Part shown: piece after piece, positions 41,502-50,967 of the stretch
Layout: each line of letters begins with the position of its first letter
How positions within the stretch are numbered: the first letter of the stretch is position 1
Source: Chloroflexota bacterium
GTDB taxonomy: Bacteria > Chloroflexota > Limnocylindria > Limnocylindrales > CSP1-4
Direction: 5' to 3'
DNA: 64,000 nt
NCBI GenBank assembly: GCA_021786265.1
Contig: JAJYNP010000194.1
Coordinates: 1 to 64,000, forward strand
Notes under the pieces: model-generated
Told to the model about the DNA's origin: nothing
What the model saw: the letters and a program-made list of their open reading frames with translations, nothing else
The model's database searches: none
Position numbers and translations under genes: made by a program

Positions 41502-42473
41502 TCACGGGATGTCGACCAGCACCTTCCCCGGAGCGTGGCGCTCGACCGCCTCGTGCGCCACGGCGATCTCGGCCAGCGGGAAGTGGAGCTCCGGGAGCGG
41601 CCTGAGCGCGCCGGCGCGCAGCGCGTCGGTGATCTCGTCGACCGCCTGGTCCAGCATCGCCCGCGTGAGGTTGTAGACCAGCACGAACTCGAGCCGGGCG
41701 TTGGCGGCCATCAGGCGGCGGACCGGAAGGATCGGATCGGGCGCGTCGCTCGCATACGCGACGACCGCCCCGTGCGGGGCCAGCACGTCGAGGTCGGCCG
41801 CCAGGTTCCCGGCGATCGCGACGTCCACGATCCGGTCGATCCCTTCGGGCGCGATCGCGCGCACGGCCGCGGCGAAGTCGGGCGCCCGGTAGTCGAGGAC
41901 GTGGATCGCCCCGGCGGCGGTCGCCAGGCGCCGCTTCTCCTCCGAGCTGACCGTCGCGAGCACCCGTGCCCCGCCCAGGGCCGCGAGCTGAATCGCCGCG
42001 TTGCCCACCGCCCCCGCGCCGCCGGTGATCATGACCGTCCGTCCCGCCACCGGCCCGCCGGCAAACACGCAGCGGTGGGCGGTGATGAAGGGGATGCCGA
42101 GCCCTGCACCCTGCGCGAACGAGACGCCGTCCGGCAGCGGCACGGCCTGGTGTTCCGGCACACAGGTGTACTGGGCGGCCGTGCCGTTCCACCGCCCGGC
42201 CGCCGCGTGATAGACCCAGGCGCGCTGCCCCACCCGGGCCGCGTCGACGCCCGGCCCGACCCCGTCGATCTCCCCGGCCCCGTCCTGGCCTGGGATCTGT
42301 CCCGATGCCGGGAGTGGCCCACCGGCGGACCGTGACTTCCAGTCGGTCGGGTTCACGCCCGACACACGCAGACGCACCCGGACCTCGCCCGGCCCGGGCT
42401 GCGGATCCGGGATGTCGGCGATCCGGAGGACGTCGCGAGCGGAACCCCGCTCGGTGTAGACGGCAGCCTGCAT
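41502..42473 (-). CDS. NADPH:quinone oxidoreductase-like MDR protein
   Basis: Zinc-free medium-chain dehydrogenase, 323 residues. The N-terminal domain has GVNPTDWKSRSAG and IPGQDGAGEIDGVGPGV; the NADPH domain has VMITGGAGAVGNAAIQLAAL. The structural-zinc cysteines are absent, as in QOR enzymes. AGGAGG lies 8 bases before ATG 42473, which decides against the GTG three codons upstream. Likely substrate is a quinone or enone. Confidence 0.92.
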   Translation of the reverse strand: MQAAVYTERGSARDVLRIADIPDPQPGPGEVRVRLRVSGVNPTDWKSRSAGGPLPASGQIPGQDGAGEIDGVGPGVDAARVGQRAWVYHAAAGRWNGTAAQYTCVPEHQAVPLPDGVSFAQGAGLGIPFITAHRCVFAGGPVAGRTVMITGGAGAVGNAAIQLAALGGARVLATVSSEEKRRLATAAGAIHVLDYRAPDFAAAVRAIAPEGIDRIVDVAIAGNLAADLDVLAPHGAVVAYASDAPDPILPVRRLMAANARLEFVLVYNLTRAMLDQAVDEITDALRAGALRPLPELHFPLAEIAVAHEAVERHAPGKVLVDIP

Positions 42474-42549
42474 CAGGTGCACCTCCTGTCGAGGCCGAGA
42501 CGGGCGCCGGCGCGGAGAGCCCCCTCCGTTCCCCGGCGACGCCGATGCA

Positions 42550-45500
42550 TCATGGCACCGGCGCCGCGCCGGTGCGGCTGGCCCCCGCCCCCGAGGGGCC
42601 GTACCCGGTGAGCTCCACGTAGGCCTGCCCGCCGAGCCGCTGCCCGCCGCGTTCGGCCGACACCACCTGTGACCCTTCCCAGTAGACGACCCCGGTCGTT
42701 GCGCGCGCGTCGAGCTCCTGGTCGGCGACCGTTGGCTGCAGGTGGATCGTCAGCGCCTGTGCCGGCAGCGTGATCGTCCAGCCGGCCGGGTACGTCGTCC
42801 CCGTACGTGGGCTCGTCCAGTGCGCGGTCACCTGGACCATGAACTGGGACCGGTCCAGGTGCTCGTACGTGCCATCGGGATGCACCAGCGTCCCGTACAC
42901 GAGCGGGTAGGCGCCCAACGCGTCGCGCACGAGCGAGAGGGTCAGGTCGGTGCCGTCGGCGAGGTTGACCGCGAACCAGTCCCAGCCTCCCGCACCGACC
43001 GCGATGAAGTTGCCCCACTGGTGGTCGAACCACGCCTCGCCCTGCACCTGGAGCCGCTGGGCGCCGATCGTCAGGACGCCCTGCGCGGCCATCCGGGTGC
43101 GCGAGTAGTAGTAGGAACCGCCCGCGACGCCGAAGTCGATCCAGCCATTGCCGTCGTGAAGGACCGGTGGCCGGCCGCCCGAGTCGAGGCGCAGCTGGAG
43201 CCCGAAGCCGGCGGTGGCGCCGGTCGCGCTGATCGCGTCGTGTCCGCCGATGCCCGCCATGACCCAGGGCGACCCGGACGAGCCCGATGCGCCCGACGAG
43301 CCCGATGCGCCCGACTGGCCCGGCGACGGCGATTCACCGGACGGGACGGCGCCCGTGGCGCCCGGCACACCAGCGATCCCCAGCGCGAACCCCGCTCCCG
43401 GGCCGATCCCCGCCGGGAGGGACAGGCCGCCCAGCGACAGCCCCGATCCAGGGGTCGCCGCACCGACCGGCGACGCCGAGCCCCCCGCCGGTCCCGGAGC
43501 CGCCGCATCCGCCGGCGACGCCGAGCCCCCCGCGAGCTGCGCCGCCATCAGGTCGACCTGGGGCCCGATCTCGGATCGCTGGTCGTAGACGAACCGTTGC
43601 CCCGACTCGTCGGTCAGGGCGAGGTGCGACGCCCACGAGACCGGGAACGAGCCCCGTTCGGCGCGGAAGATCACGAACTCGAACCCGAACCGCTGGCCCG
43701 ACGCCGCCTGCAGGTGGCCGGTGTAGTACCACCACTCCGTGAGACGGTCGTGCGGAGCCTCGTCGCGCGGGAACGAGAGCGGACGAGGATCGCTCGCAGG
43801 GGTCGGGGACGGAGCGGCAGCCGGAAGCGGCGGTCGCGGCGTCGGATCGGTGCCCAGCAGCCGGCCCTCGGGCGAGCACGCCGCGAGCACCAGCGCAACC
43901 ACCGCCATGAGCGCCACCACCTGGACGATGGTCGCCCCTTCGATGAGCGGCAGCCGCGATTCCACCCAGCGCGCCAGCCTCCGGGGGATCCACCAGTTCC
44001 AGTCGCCCAGCAGGCGCATCGTCGCCGGGACCAGCAGCGCGCGTACCACCGTCGCGTCGAGCGCCACCGCGATCGCGACCCCCAGCCCCAGCGCCTTGAT
44101 CAGCACGATGTCGGCGAACGCGAACGACCCGGCCACCACGACCACGATGAGCGCGGCGCTCGTGACGATCCGGCCCGACCGCTCCAGGCCCCGGGCCACC
44201 GCCTCGCGGTTGTCGCCGGTCCGGTCGTAGACCTCCTTCATCCGGCTGAGGAGGAACACCTCGTAGTCCATCGAGAGGCCGAACAGCACGCAGAACAGGA
44301 TCACCGGCTGGGTGGTTTCCACGAAGCCGAGCGGGCTGAACCCGAGCAGCGCCGAGAGGTTCCCGTCCTGGAAGATCCACACGAGCGCGCCGAAGCTGGC
44401 CACGATCGAGAGGCTGTTCATCACCAGCGCCTTGAGCGGCAGCACCGCGGATCGCAGCAGCAGGAACAGCACCAGGTACGTGGTGAGCATGATGAAGAGC
44501 GCCGTGCGCGGGAACTCGGCAGCGACCGCGTTGACCACGTCCGCCACGTCCGCCGCGCCACCCGCGACCTGGACGGTGATGCCCGGCGGCGGCGCCAGCG
44601 CGGACGACGGGTTGCGCAGCTCGTCCACCAGCGTCCGGAACGCGGTGCGGTTCGGGTCGTAGGGCGTGTACACGGAGAACGTGGTGAGGTCGCCGCGCGT
44701 GGTCGCCTGGAGCTCGCTCGCGGTGAACCGGTCCGGCGGCCCGTCCGGGGTCGAGTACAGCAGCTGGTACTGCGCCCGAGTCAGCCGTGGGTCGAGGTTC
44801 ACGATGCCCTCGACTCGCACCACGCTGGGATCGGCGGCCAGCCGGCGGGACCAGTCGTAGAGCCTGCCGATGTTCGCCGGCGTGTCGACCGGGCCGGTGG
44901 TGTGGATCGCCAGCAGCAGCGGGTCGAACTCGCCGGGGCCGAACTCGCGCACCAGCAGGTCGTACGCCTGGCGGGACGGCACGCTGGGCGGCAGGATGCT
45001 GGCGTCGGGCGCGTTGAACCGGGCGTGCAGGAAGGGGAGCCCGACCAGCACCAGGATCGCCAGCGTCGGCACGAAGACGCGGACCGGGCGGGCCATCACC
45101 CAGCGCGCGAGCCGCCCCCAGCCTCCCTCGGCCGCCTCCGGGTCGCGGTGCCCGAGGCGCCGGACCGCGAGCGCGTCGATCCGAGGCCCGGCGATCGTCA
45201 GCAGCGCCGGGAGCAGGGACATCGCGGCGGCCACGTCGAGTCCCACCACGATCGCGCCGGCGACCCCCACCGACCGCAGGATCATGAACTCGAACAGGAC
45301 CAGCCCACCCAGCCCGAGCAGCACGGTGAGCCCGCTGAAGAAGACGGCTCTCCCGGCCGACGCGACCGTCACCGCGACGGCCGACTCGACGGCCTCCCGG
45401 TCGACCGATCCGTCCGCACGCCGGCCACCGCCCCGGCGGGCCAGTTCCTCGCGGAAGCGGCTCGTCATCAGCAGCGAGTAGTCCACCCCCAGTCCGAGCC

Positions 45501-46320
45501 CGAGGAGCGTGGTCAGGTTGAGCACGAAGATGCTCATCGGCGTCAGGCTGGCGAGCACGAAGATGATCGCGAGGGAGAGGGCGACCGCGGTCCCGCCGAC
45601 CGCCAGCGGGACGGCCGCAGAGACCACGCTGCCGAAGACGAGCAGGAGCGCGATCGCGGCGAGCGGGAGCGACACGATCTCGCTGCGCCGGAGGTCGGAC
45701 TCGGAGACGGTCTGGATGTCGCCGTAGAACGAAGGTCCTCCCGCGAGGTACGTGCGGATGCCGGGCACGGGGACAAGGGCGGCCTGCACGGGCGCCAGCG
45801 CCTGGGGCGACTGGTCCGGCTGCAGGTCCAGCGAGACCACGTCGTACACCACGGTCCGGTCGGCGCTGACCTGGTGGGGGTCGAGCGTGTACGGCAGGAT
45901 CCCGGTCACGTGCGCCGCCTTCGGCACGTTCGAGACGGCCCGCGCGGCCGCGGCGTCGAATGCCTGGCTGCCGGCGCGGGCGCTGCTCTCCGACTGGATG
46001 ACGATGACGAGCGCCGACGGGGGCAGCCCGAGCTGCCGCTCGAGGAGCTGCTGGGCCCTGGACGACTCCAGCTGGCTGCTGGTGAAGCCGCCGGCGCTCA
46101 GGACGCCGGGCGCTCGGGGGGCGAGCGGGGCGGCGAGCAGGACGAGGGCGGCCCAGGTCGCCAGGACGGGCCAGGGGTGGCGCGCGACCCACGATCCGAT
46201 CGCCCCGAAGCGGCCGGCGGGCTCCGGCCCGGGGACGGTATCGTCCGGGGAGGCGCCGCGCCGCCTGGTCTCCGACCGGTTCACGTCGCCCGGCTCAGGG
46301 CTCCCGCTGACCGGCGGCAA
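42550..46320 (-). CDS. MMPL-family (RND-like) transporter fused to a CrtC/AttH-like lipocalin domain
   Basis: The 1256-residue product joins two modules. Residues 1-790 form an MMPL transporter with about 12 helices in two repeats (GLGLGVDYSLLMTSRFREEL and LFGLSMDYEVFLLSRMKEVYD are the paired proton-relay/core motifs). After a helix (IVQVVALMAVVALVLAAC) comes a CrtC/AttH-like domain with LTEWWYYTGHL and WFDHQWGNFIAVGAGGWDWF. The join contains a perfect lipobox LAAC with Cys815, and an in-frame ATG at 43908 (Met805), so the second half looks like a former lipoprotein gene merged in frame, or one still translated separately. A low-complexity insert includes an 18-bp tandem repeat (43277-43312). 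The start overlaps the OsmC gene by 26 bases; GTG 46284 is an alternative. Likely exports or handles a lipid. Confidence 0.85.
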   Translation of the reverse strand: MPPVSGSPEPGDVNRSETRRRGASPDDTVPGPEPAGRFGAIGSWVARHPWPVLATWAALVLLAAPLAPRAPGVLSAGGFTSSQLESSRAQQLLERQLGLPPSALVIVIQSESSARAGSQAFDAAAARAVSNVPKAAHVTGILPYTLDPHQVSADRTVVYDVVSLDLQPDQSPQALAPVQAALVPVPGIRTYLAGGPSFYGDIQTVSESDLRRSEIVSLPLAAIALLLVFGSVVSAAVPLAVGGTAVALSLAIIFVLASLTPMSIFVLNLTTLLGLGLGVDYSLLMTSRFREELARRGGGRRADGSVDREAVESAVAVTVASAGRAVFFSGLTVLLGLGGLVLFEFMILRSVGVAGAIVVGLDVAAAMSLLPALLTIAGPRIDALAVRRLGHRDPEAAEGGWGRLARWVMARPVRVFVPTLAILVLVGLPFLHARFNAPDASILPPSVPSRQAYDLLVREFGPGEFDPLLLAIHTTGPVDTPANIGRLYDWSRRLAADPSVVRVEGIVNLDPRLTRAQYQLLYSTPDGPPDRFTASELQATTRGDLTTFSVYTPYDPNRTAFRTLVDELRNPSSALAPPPGITVQVAGGAADVADVVNAVAAEFPRTALFIMLTTYLVLFLLLRSAVLPLKALVMNSLSIVASFGALVWIFQDGNLSALLGFSPLGFVETTQPVILFCVLFGLSMDYEVFLLSRMKEVYDRTGDNREAVARGLERSGRIVTSAALIVVVVAGSFAFADIVLIKALGLGVAIAVALDATVVRALLVPATMRLLGDWNWWIPRRLARWVESRLPLIEGATIVQVVALMAVVALVLAACSPEGRLLGTDPTPRPPLPAAAPSPTPASDPRPLSFPRDEAPHDRLTEWWYYTGHLQAASGQRFGFEFVIFRAERGSFPVSWASHLALTDESGQRFVYDQRSEIGPQVDLMAAQLAGGSASPADAAAPGPAGGSASPVGAATPGSGLSLGGLSLPAGIGPGAGFALGIAGVPGATGAVPSGESPSPGQSGASGSSGASGSSGSPWVMAGIGGHDAISATGATAGFGLQLRLDSGGRPPVLHDGNGWIDFGVAGGSYYYSRTRMAAQGVLTIGAQRLQVQGEAWFDHQWGNFIAVGAGGWDWFAVNLADGTDLTLSLVRDALGAYPLVYGTLVHPDGTYEHLDRSQFMVQVTAHWTSPRTGTTYPAGWTITLPAQALTIHLQPTVADQELDARATTGVVYWEGSQVVSAERGGQRLGGQAYVELTGYGPSGAGASRTGAAPVP

Positions 46321-46768
46321 CCGGCTCGCACCCCTCGCCCGGCGCGCTTTCCTCGATCAGTTCGATGTCGCTCTCGACGCTCGCCACGCCGCGGATCGTG
46401 GCGATCACGGAGCAGTACTTCTCGTTGCTGAGGCGTACCGCGCGCTCCACCGTCGCGGGATCCACGCCCCTTCCGCAGACGACGTAGGTGACGACCACCC
46501 GGCTGTAGGCCCACGGCGCCTCGGCGAGCTGCTCCCCCTCGACGCGCAATTCCACGCCCGTCACCGGCTGGCGCTGCTTGCGCAGGATCTCCACCACGTC
46601 CCATGCCGAGCAGCCCCCGACGGCGGCGAGGAGGGTCTCGGACGGCGAGAACCCGTGCATCGAGCGGTCCTCCGCCGGCGCCGCCATCTCGATCGTGTGG
46701 TCGCTGCGGGAACCGCGGGCCACGAACGTGGCACGCTCGGGATCCCATGTGACGGTGACCTTCTTCAC
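46295..46768 (-). CDS. OsmC-family protein (YhfA-like)
   Basis: Thiol-dependent peroxidase-type fold, 157 residues. It contains both family cysteines, in AVGGCSAWDVVEIL (Cys53) and EKYCSVIATI, with the helix and strand pattern of the YhfA subgroup. GGAGGG precedes GTG 46768. It overlaps the MMPL fusion gene, so they are cotranscribed. Confidence 0.92.
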   Translation of the reverse strand: MKKVTVTWDPERATFVARGSRSDHTIEMAAPAEDRSMHGFSPSETLLAAVGGCSAWDVVEILRKQRQPVTGVELRVEGEQLAEAPWAYSRVVVTYVVCGRGVDPATVERAVRLSNEKYCSVIATIRGVASVESDIELIEESAPGEGCEPVAAGQREP

Positions 46769-47086
46769 GAGTCCCTCCGGAGTCCGCGCGGCCAGGAGCG
46801 CGAGGTTCGATGTGTGCGGCGTGGGCGCTGGATGGGAGCATACCGGGAAGCCGTGGGCGGCGAACGAAGTGTCCGGGCCTGTTCGCGACGTCGCGCGCGC
46901 TGTGCCCGGTGGCGCCGGGGGGCGGGTGTCAGGCGGGTGCGGGACGCCTGTGTGTCATACGCGTCTGGTCCCCACCCCCGGTGCGCTGCGACGCCTCACG
47001 CGCCCGCACCTCCCCCAAGCTGGTCACCAAACGCCGGACTGCGGGGGGCGATGGCGAGCCAATGACGACTGCCCGAGAGCTGATCC
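46769..47086. other. Gap upstream of the OsmC gene
   Basis: No gene seen and no clear repeat. Frames are short and of random composition. Confidence 0.35.
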
Positions 47087-47377
47087 TTACCGCTCGCTCG
47101 TCGCCGCGCTCGCCGACCGTGCGTCCTCGATGGTGACGGCGGAGACCTCGTCGGCTTCCTCGTCCCACACGTAGACGAGCAGCATCCAGGGCTACGGCCC
47201 CAGGACGAACCGGAACCCCTGCCACCTGCCCTCGAGTGCGGGACCGAGAAGGGGAAAGTCGGCCAGCGTCCGTAGGGACGCTCGAACGCGATCGGTCGTG
47301 GAGGGAGGCAGGCTGTGGCTGAGGATCATCGCGTGAAGGCCGGCTCGCGCCGCCTCCGTGACGACGACGCGCGCCAT
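47087..47377 (-). pseudogene. ParE/RelE-like toxin interrupted by an in-frame amber codon
   Basis: The frame from ATG 47377 encodes a ParE-type start (ARVVVTEAARAGLHAMIL, then LRTLADFPLLGPALEGRWQGFRFVLGP) and meets TAG at 47192-47194. Directly after, in the same frame, the family's closing strands continue (PWMLLVYVWDEEADEV, then VSAVTIEDAR) to TAA at 47087-47089, giving 96 residues, the normal length. One base change (for instance TGG to TAG) explains this. The ribbon-helix-helix partner directly upstream is intact. Confidence 0.8.
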
Positions 47378-47381
47378 TCGG

Positions 47382-47642
47382 CTACAGCTCGTCGAGCGGG
47401 ATCACGCGACCGGCGGCGATGTCGGCGAGACCCTCGTGCGCGCGCTCCCACGCGCCGGGGATGGCGTCCAGCAGCCTGGTGATGGTGGCGGCGTCGGGCT
47501 CCGCCTGATCGAGCGCCGTCGAGAGCAGGGAGCGCGCGAGCGTCCCGGGATTGATGTAGGTCCTCTCCGCCAGACGGTGCAGTCGGGCGGCGTGCTCGTC
47601 GTCGAGCAAGACGTTGAACCGGTTGCTCTGCTCGCTCGCCAT
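47382..47642 (-). CDS. Ribbon-helix-helix antitoxin
   Basis: The 86-residue product has an RHH DNA-binding part (RFNVLLDDEHAARLHRLAER, then TYINPGTLARSLLSTAL) and a C-terminal toxin-wrapping segment (EGLADIAAGRVIPLDEL). AGGTGG lies 5-6 bases before ATG 47642; an in-frame GTG at 47657 is an alternative. It ends 4 bases before the interrupted toxin and remains open although its toxin is broken. Confidence 0.85.
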   Translation of the reverse strand: MASEQSNRFNVLLDDEHAARLHRLAERTYINPGTLARSLLSTALDQAEPDAATITRLLDAIPGAWERAHEGLADIAAGRVIPLDEL

Positions 47643-47750
47643 CCCGACCACCTGCACATCTCGCCACGGTTTGTGTAGATCGTATGGGCGGCGGCGGGCC
47701 GCTGACGCACAGGGCGGGACGCGTGCCGTCGCGCACGCCTGCCTGCTCGG

Positions 47751-48068
47751 CTATCCGCCGATCACCGACCAGATGAATCCCATGAACAGGAGGAAGCCAA
47801 CCAGGAGGCCGATGAAGGCGAGCCCGCCGACCGTCAGGTACGAGACCCCCAGGAAGTTGATGGAACCCATGGCCACGGCCCAGACCACGATCAGGATCAG
47901 GAACAGCCAGCGGCTGTTGCGGCTCGTGATCGCGTGCGACAGCCCGCTGTACCGGCCGGCCGGGACCAGCGCGACCCGCAGCACGAGCCCGATCAGCGCG
48001 GCGGACATGGCGACCGCGATCAGGTACGCGATCGGCTGCGCGAACGCGGCCTCGAATGCCTTGTCCAT
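47751..48068 (-). CDS. Small three-helix membrane protein, unknown
   Basis: The 105-residue product has three hydrophobic segments (AYLIAVAMSAALIGLVLRV, WLFLILIVVWAVAMGSI, VGGLAFIGLLVGFLLFMGFI). TATAGT ends 8 bases before the ATG with no ribosome site, pointing to a leaderless mRNA. No family recognised. Confidence 0.7.
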   Translation of the reverse strand: MDKAFEAAFAQPIAYLIAVAMSAALIGLVLRVALVPAGRYSGLSHAITSRNSRWLFLILIVVWAVAMGSINFLGVSYLTVGGLAFIGLLVGFLLFMGFIWSVIGG

Positions 48069-48076
48069 CGGCCGGA

Positions 48077-48082
48077 ACTATA
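48077..48082 (-). promoter_or_regulatory. -10 element for the three-helix membrane protein
   Basis: Minus-strand TATAGT, 8 bases upstream of the start codon. Confidence 0.5.
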
Positions 48083-48295
48083 GCAAACGGCCCTGTTCCT
48101 GCATGCCGTCCGGCAGGGGTCCCGTTCGCCTCGTCCCCGCGATGTCGCAGACGATGTCACGCTCGGCCCCCACGTGGTTCGCTCCAACTCGACGACGTGG
48201 CGCCGCGCGTGCGCTACCATCGAGGCTCCATGCAGGGTGCATAAGGGATATGCAGCGACGCTGGCCACGGGTCGACCGGTGAACAGGAGCAGGCG

Positions 48296-49861
48296 GTGAA
48301 CACGAGCAAGACGGCGGATCAGACGGCCCGGGAACGAGCCGCCTCCGCGAACCCCGCGGACGGAACCGCCCACGCAGCCGACCGGGCCGTCGAGGCGTTG
48401 CCGTTCGTCAACCGGCGTGACCCGGCCCGCCGGCTCGGCCCTGACGGGAAGCTGGCCGTCAGCCGGCGCGCCCCCACCTGGGCCGACGTGTCCGACGAGC
48501 AGTGGAACGACTGGCGCTGGCAGCTGTCGCACCGGATCAACACGCTCGAGGAGCTCGGTCGTGTCCTCAACCTGACCGAGGACGAGCGCGAGGGCCTGAG
48601 CGCGCCCGACAAGTTCCGCGTCGACATCACGCCCTACTTCGCCAGCCTGATCGATCCCGACGACCCGAACGACCCGATCCGCCGCCAGGTCATCCCCACC
48701 GCCAGGGAGCTCCGCGCGTTCACCGGGATGATGGAGGACTCACTGGCCGAGGACCGCCACTCGCCGGTCCCCGGCCTCGTCCACCGCTACCCCGACCGCG
48801 TGCTGATGCTGGTCACGACCCAGTGCGCGAGCTACTGCCGCTACTGCACCCGGTCGCGCATCGTGGGCGACCCTACCCAGAACTTCAACCGCCGCGACCA
48901 CGAGGCCCAGCTCGATTACATCCGTCGCACCCCCCAGATCCGCGACGTGCTGATCTCCGGTGGCGACGGCCTGACGCTCGCGCCGAAGCTGCTCGAGCAG
49001 GTCATCCGCGGCCTGCGCGAGATCCCCCACGTCGAGATCATCCGGATCGGCAGCCGCGTGCCGGTCTTCATGCCCCAGCGCGTCGACGACGAGCTCTGCG
49101 ACATGCTGGCGAAGTACCACCCGGTGTGGCTCAACATCCACGTGAATCATCCGAACGAGATCACACCCGAGCTGGCGCGGGCCTGCGACAAACTGTCCCG
49201 GGCCGGCGTGCCCCTCGGCAACCAGTCGGTGCTGCTGGCCGGCGTCAACGACTGTGTCCACACCATGCGCGATCTCGTCCAGAAGCTCGTGGAGATCCGG
49301 GTGCGGCCCTATTACATCTACCAGTGCGACCTGGTCGAGGGGGCCGGGCACTTCCGGACCCCGGTCGGCAAGGGCCTGGAGATCATGGAGGGGCTGCGCG
49401 GTCACACCTCCGGGTTCGCCGTTCCGACCTACATGATCGACGCGCCCGGCGGCGGCGGGAAGATCCCGGTGATGCCCAACTACCTGATCAGCTACTCCGA
49501 CCACAAGGTCGTGCTGCGCAACTACGAGGGTTACATCACCACCTACGAGGAGCCGCTGGACTACACGCCGCACGACCGGTCGAAGTGCTGGTATTGCCGG
49601 CACCAGCGGCCCGAGCCGGGCCAGAAGGGCGTGACGGCGCTGCTCGATGGTGACGCGATGTGGATCGAGCCCGCCGGCTTCGCCGAGATCCACACGCGCG
49701 GCGCCACCGAGGCGCACCGGCTGCAGGACCCCTCGAAGTGGGTGCCGCTCGGCGTCGGTCCGATCGAGGGCCGGCAGGCGCCGCCGGCTCTCGGGGAGGG
49801 CGAGTCCGGCGCGTCGGCCGGCTCGGACGCGGACGGGACGGACGGAGACACCGCCTCCTGA
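48296..49861 (+). CDS. kamA: Lysine 2,3-aminomutase
   Basis: Radical SAM, PLP-dependent enzyme converting L-lysine to beta-lysine. The 521-residue product has the cluster motif CASYCRYC (Cys177, 181, 184), DVLISGGDGLT, the two substrate aspartates in YIYQCDLVEGAGHFRTP and YMIDAPGGGGKIPVMPNY, and the PLP lysine in the latter. Both aspartates favour lysine rather than glutamate as substrate. A Cys pair (KCWYC) near residue 430 follows. The N-terminus has a 40-residue extension. GGAG lies 6-7 bases before the GTG start. No lysine-fermentation or N-acetyl-beta-lysine genes are adjacent. Confidence 0.92.
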   Translation: MNTSKTADQTARERAASANPADGTAHAADRAVEALPFVNRRDPARRLGPDGKLAVSRRAPTWADVSDEQWNDWRWQLSHRINTLEELGRVLNLTEDEREGLSAPDKFRVDITPYFASLIDPDDPNDPIRRQVIPTARELRAFTGMMEDSLAEDRHSPVPGLVHRYPDRVLMLVTTQCASYCRYCTRSRIVGDPTQNFNRRDHEAQLDYIRRTPQIRDVLISGGDGLTLAPKLLEQVIRGLREIPHVEIIRIGSRVPVFMPQRVDDELCDMLAKYHPVWLNIHVNHPNEITPELARACDKLSRAGVPLGNQSVLLAGVNDCVHTMRDLVQKLVEIRVRPYYIYQCDLVEGAGHFRTPVGKGLEIMEGLRGHTSGFAVPTYMIDAPGGGGKIPVMPNYLISYSDHKVVLRNYEGYITTYEEPLDYTPHDRSKCWYCRHQRPEPGQKGVTALLDGDAMWIEPAGFAEIHTRGATEAHRLQDPSKWVPLGVGPIEGRQAPPALGEGESGASAGSDADGTDGDTAS

Positions 49862-49921
49862 TCGTCGTCGAAGGCCGACCCCGCGCCTCGCACACCCGCG
49901 CGGCGCTCGTTCCGGCCCGGC

Positions 49922-49927
49922 TACACT
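49922..49927 (+). promoter_or_regulatory. -10-like hexamer upstream of the LLM oxidoreductase
   Basis: GCTACACT with the hexamer TACACT, 43 bases before the start, leaving a leader with a normal ribosome site. Confidence 0.35.
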
Positions 49928-49969
49928 GCCGCCGACCGGCGGACGCCGGGTGAGCGGGGAGGGATGGAC

Positions 49970-50911
49970 ATGGCCGGGCTACGCCTCGGGATCCTGCTGT
50001 GGGCGCAGGCGACGCCCTGGGCGCCGATGCTGGCGGCGGCCCGAAGAGTCGACGCCCTCGGCTATGACCACCTCTGGGCCTGGGACCATCTCTACGCCAT
50101 CTATGGCGATCCGTACCAGGACTACTTCGAGGGGCCGAGCGTCCTCGCCGCGTGGGCGGCATCCACCGAGCACGTCCGGCTCGGACTGATGGTCGGCGCC
50201 AACACCTTCCGCAACCCGGGGCTGTATGCCAAGCAGACCGCCACCCTCGATCACATCAGCGGTGGGCGCGCGATCGCCGGCATCGGAGCCGCCTGGTTCG
50301 AGCTCGAGCACGAGGCCCACGGGATCGAGTTCGGGAGCGGGTTCGGGCAGCGGCTCGACTGGCTCGACGAGTCGGTCGGGCTCGTCCGGCGGGTCCTCGA
50401 CGGGGAGATCGTCACGCATCACGGCCCGCGCTATGACTTCGAGGAGGTCCGGCACCACCCCGCGCCGGTCCAGCGCCACCTGCCGATCCTCATCGGCGGC
50501 GAGGGCGAACGGAAGACCCTGCGGATCGTGGCGAAGTACGCGGACATGTGGAACGCCTCGTCCGGGAGCGTGGATCGGCTGCGCCACAAGGACCAGGTGC
50601 TGCGGCAGCACTGTGCCGACGTCGGCCGCGACGAGCGCGGGATCGAGCGGACGGTCTCCTGCAAGCTCGTGATCCGCGACGGCGAGGCCGAGGCGCGGCG
50701 CGTCTACGCGGCACAGCTGGAGCACAACCGCTGTCCCTACGCCGAGGACGAGGACGTCTGGCTCGGGACGCCGGAGCAGATCGCCGGCCGCCTGCGCGCG
50801 TTCCGCGAGATCGGCTTCTCGACGCTGATCCCGGAAATGCCCGCACCCTACGACGTGGAGACGATCGAGCGGCTCATCGGCGAGGTGAAGCCGATGGTGG
50901 ACGCAGGCTGA
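49970..50911 (+). CDS. F420-dependent LLM-class oxidoreductase
   Basis: Luciferase-like monooxygenase fold, 313 residues. It shows LGILLWAQATPW, LGYDHLWAWDHLYA, LGLMVGANTFRNPGLYAKQTATLDHISGGR and IGAAWFELEHEAHGI, the pattern of F420-dependent members rather than FMN luciferases. GGGAGGG lies 6-7 bases before ATG 49970, better than the ATG two codons upstream. Substrate unknown; presence implies F420 synthesis elsewhere. Confidence 0.9.
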   Translation: MAGLRLGILLWAQATPWAPMLAAARRVDALGYDHLWAWDHLYAIYGDPYQDYFEGPSVLAAWAASTEHVRLGLMVGANTFRNPGLYAKQTATLDHISGGRAIAGIGAAWFELEHEAHGIEFGSGFGQRLDWLDESVGLVRRVLDGEIVTHHGPRYDFEEVRHHPAPVQRHLPILIGGEGERKTLRIVAKYADMWNASSGSVDRLRHKDQVLRQHCADVGRDERGIERTVSCKLVIRDGEAEARRVYAAQLEHNRCPYAEDEDVWLGTPEQIAGRLRAFREIGFSTLIPEMPAPYDVETIERLIGEVKPMVDAG

Positions 50912-50967
50912 CGAACCGGCTGGGACCGGCCGGGTTCGGCCGGGTTCGGCCGTTCCCTCGGGCTCGC

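Noticed and set aside
42742..46431. Very long plus-strand open frame (1229 codons) opposite the MMPL fusion gene
   Set aside because: It is the antisense shadow of a GC-rich gene: composition is almost only Arg, Gly, Ala, Pro, His and Asp, with no family motifs, while the minus strand shows clear MMPL and CrtC motifs.
48296..49861. Glutamate 2,3-aminomutase
   Set aside because: Both lysine-binding aspartates (YQCDLVEGAG and MIDAPGGG) are present, which favours lysine.
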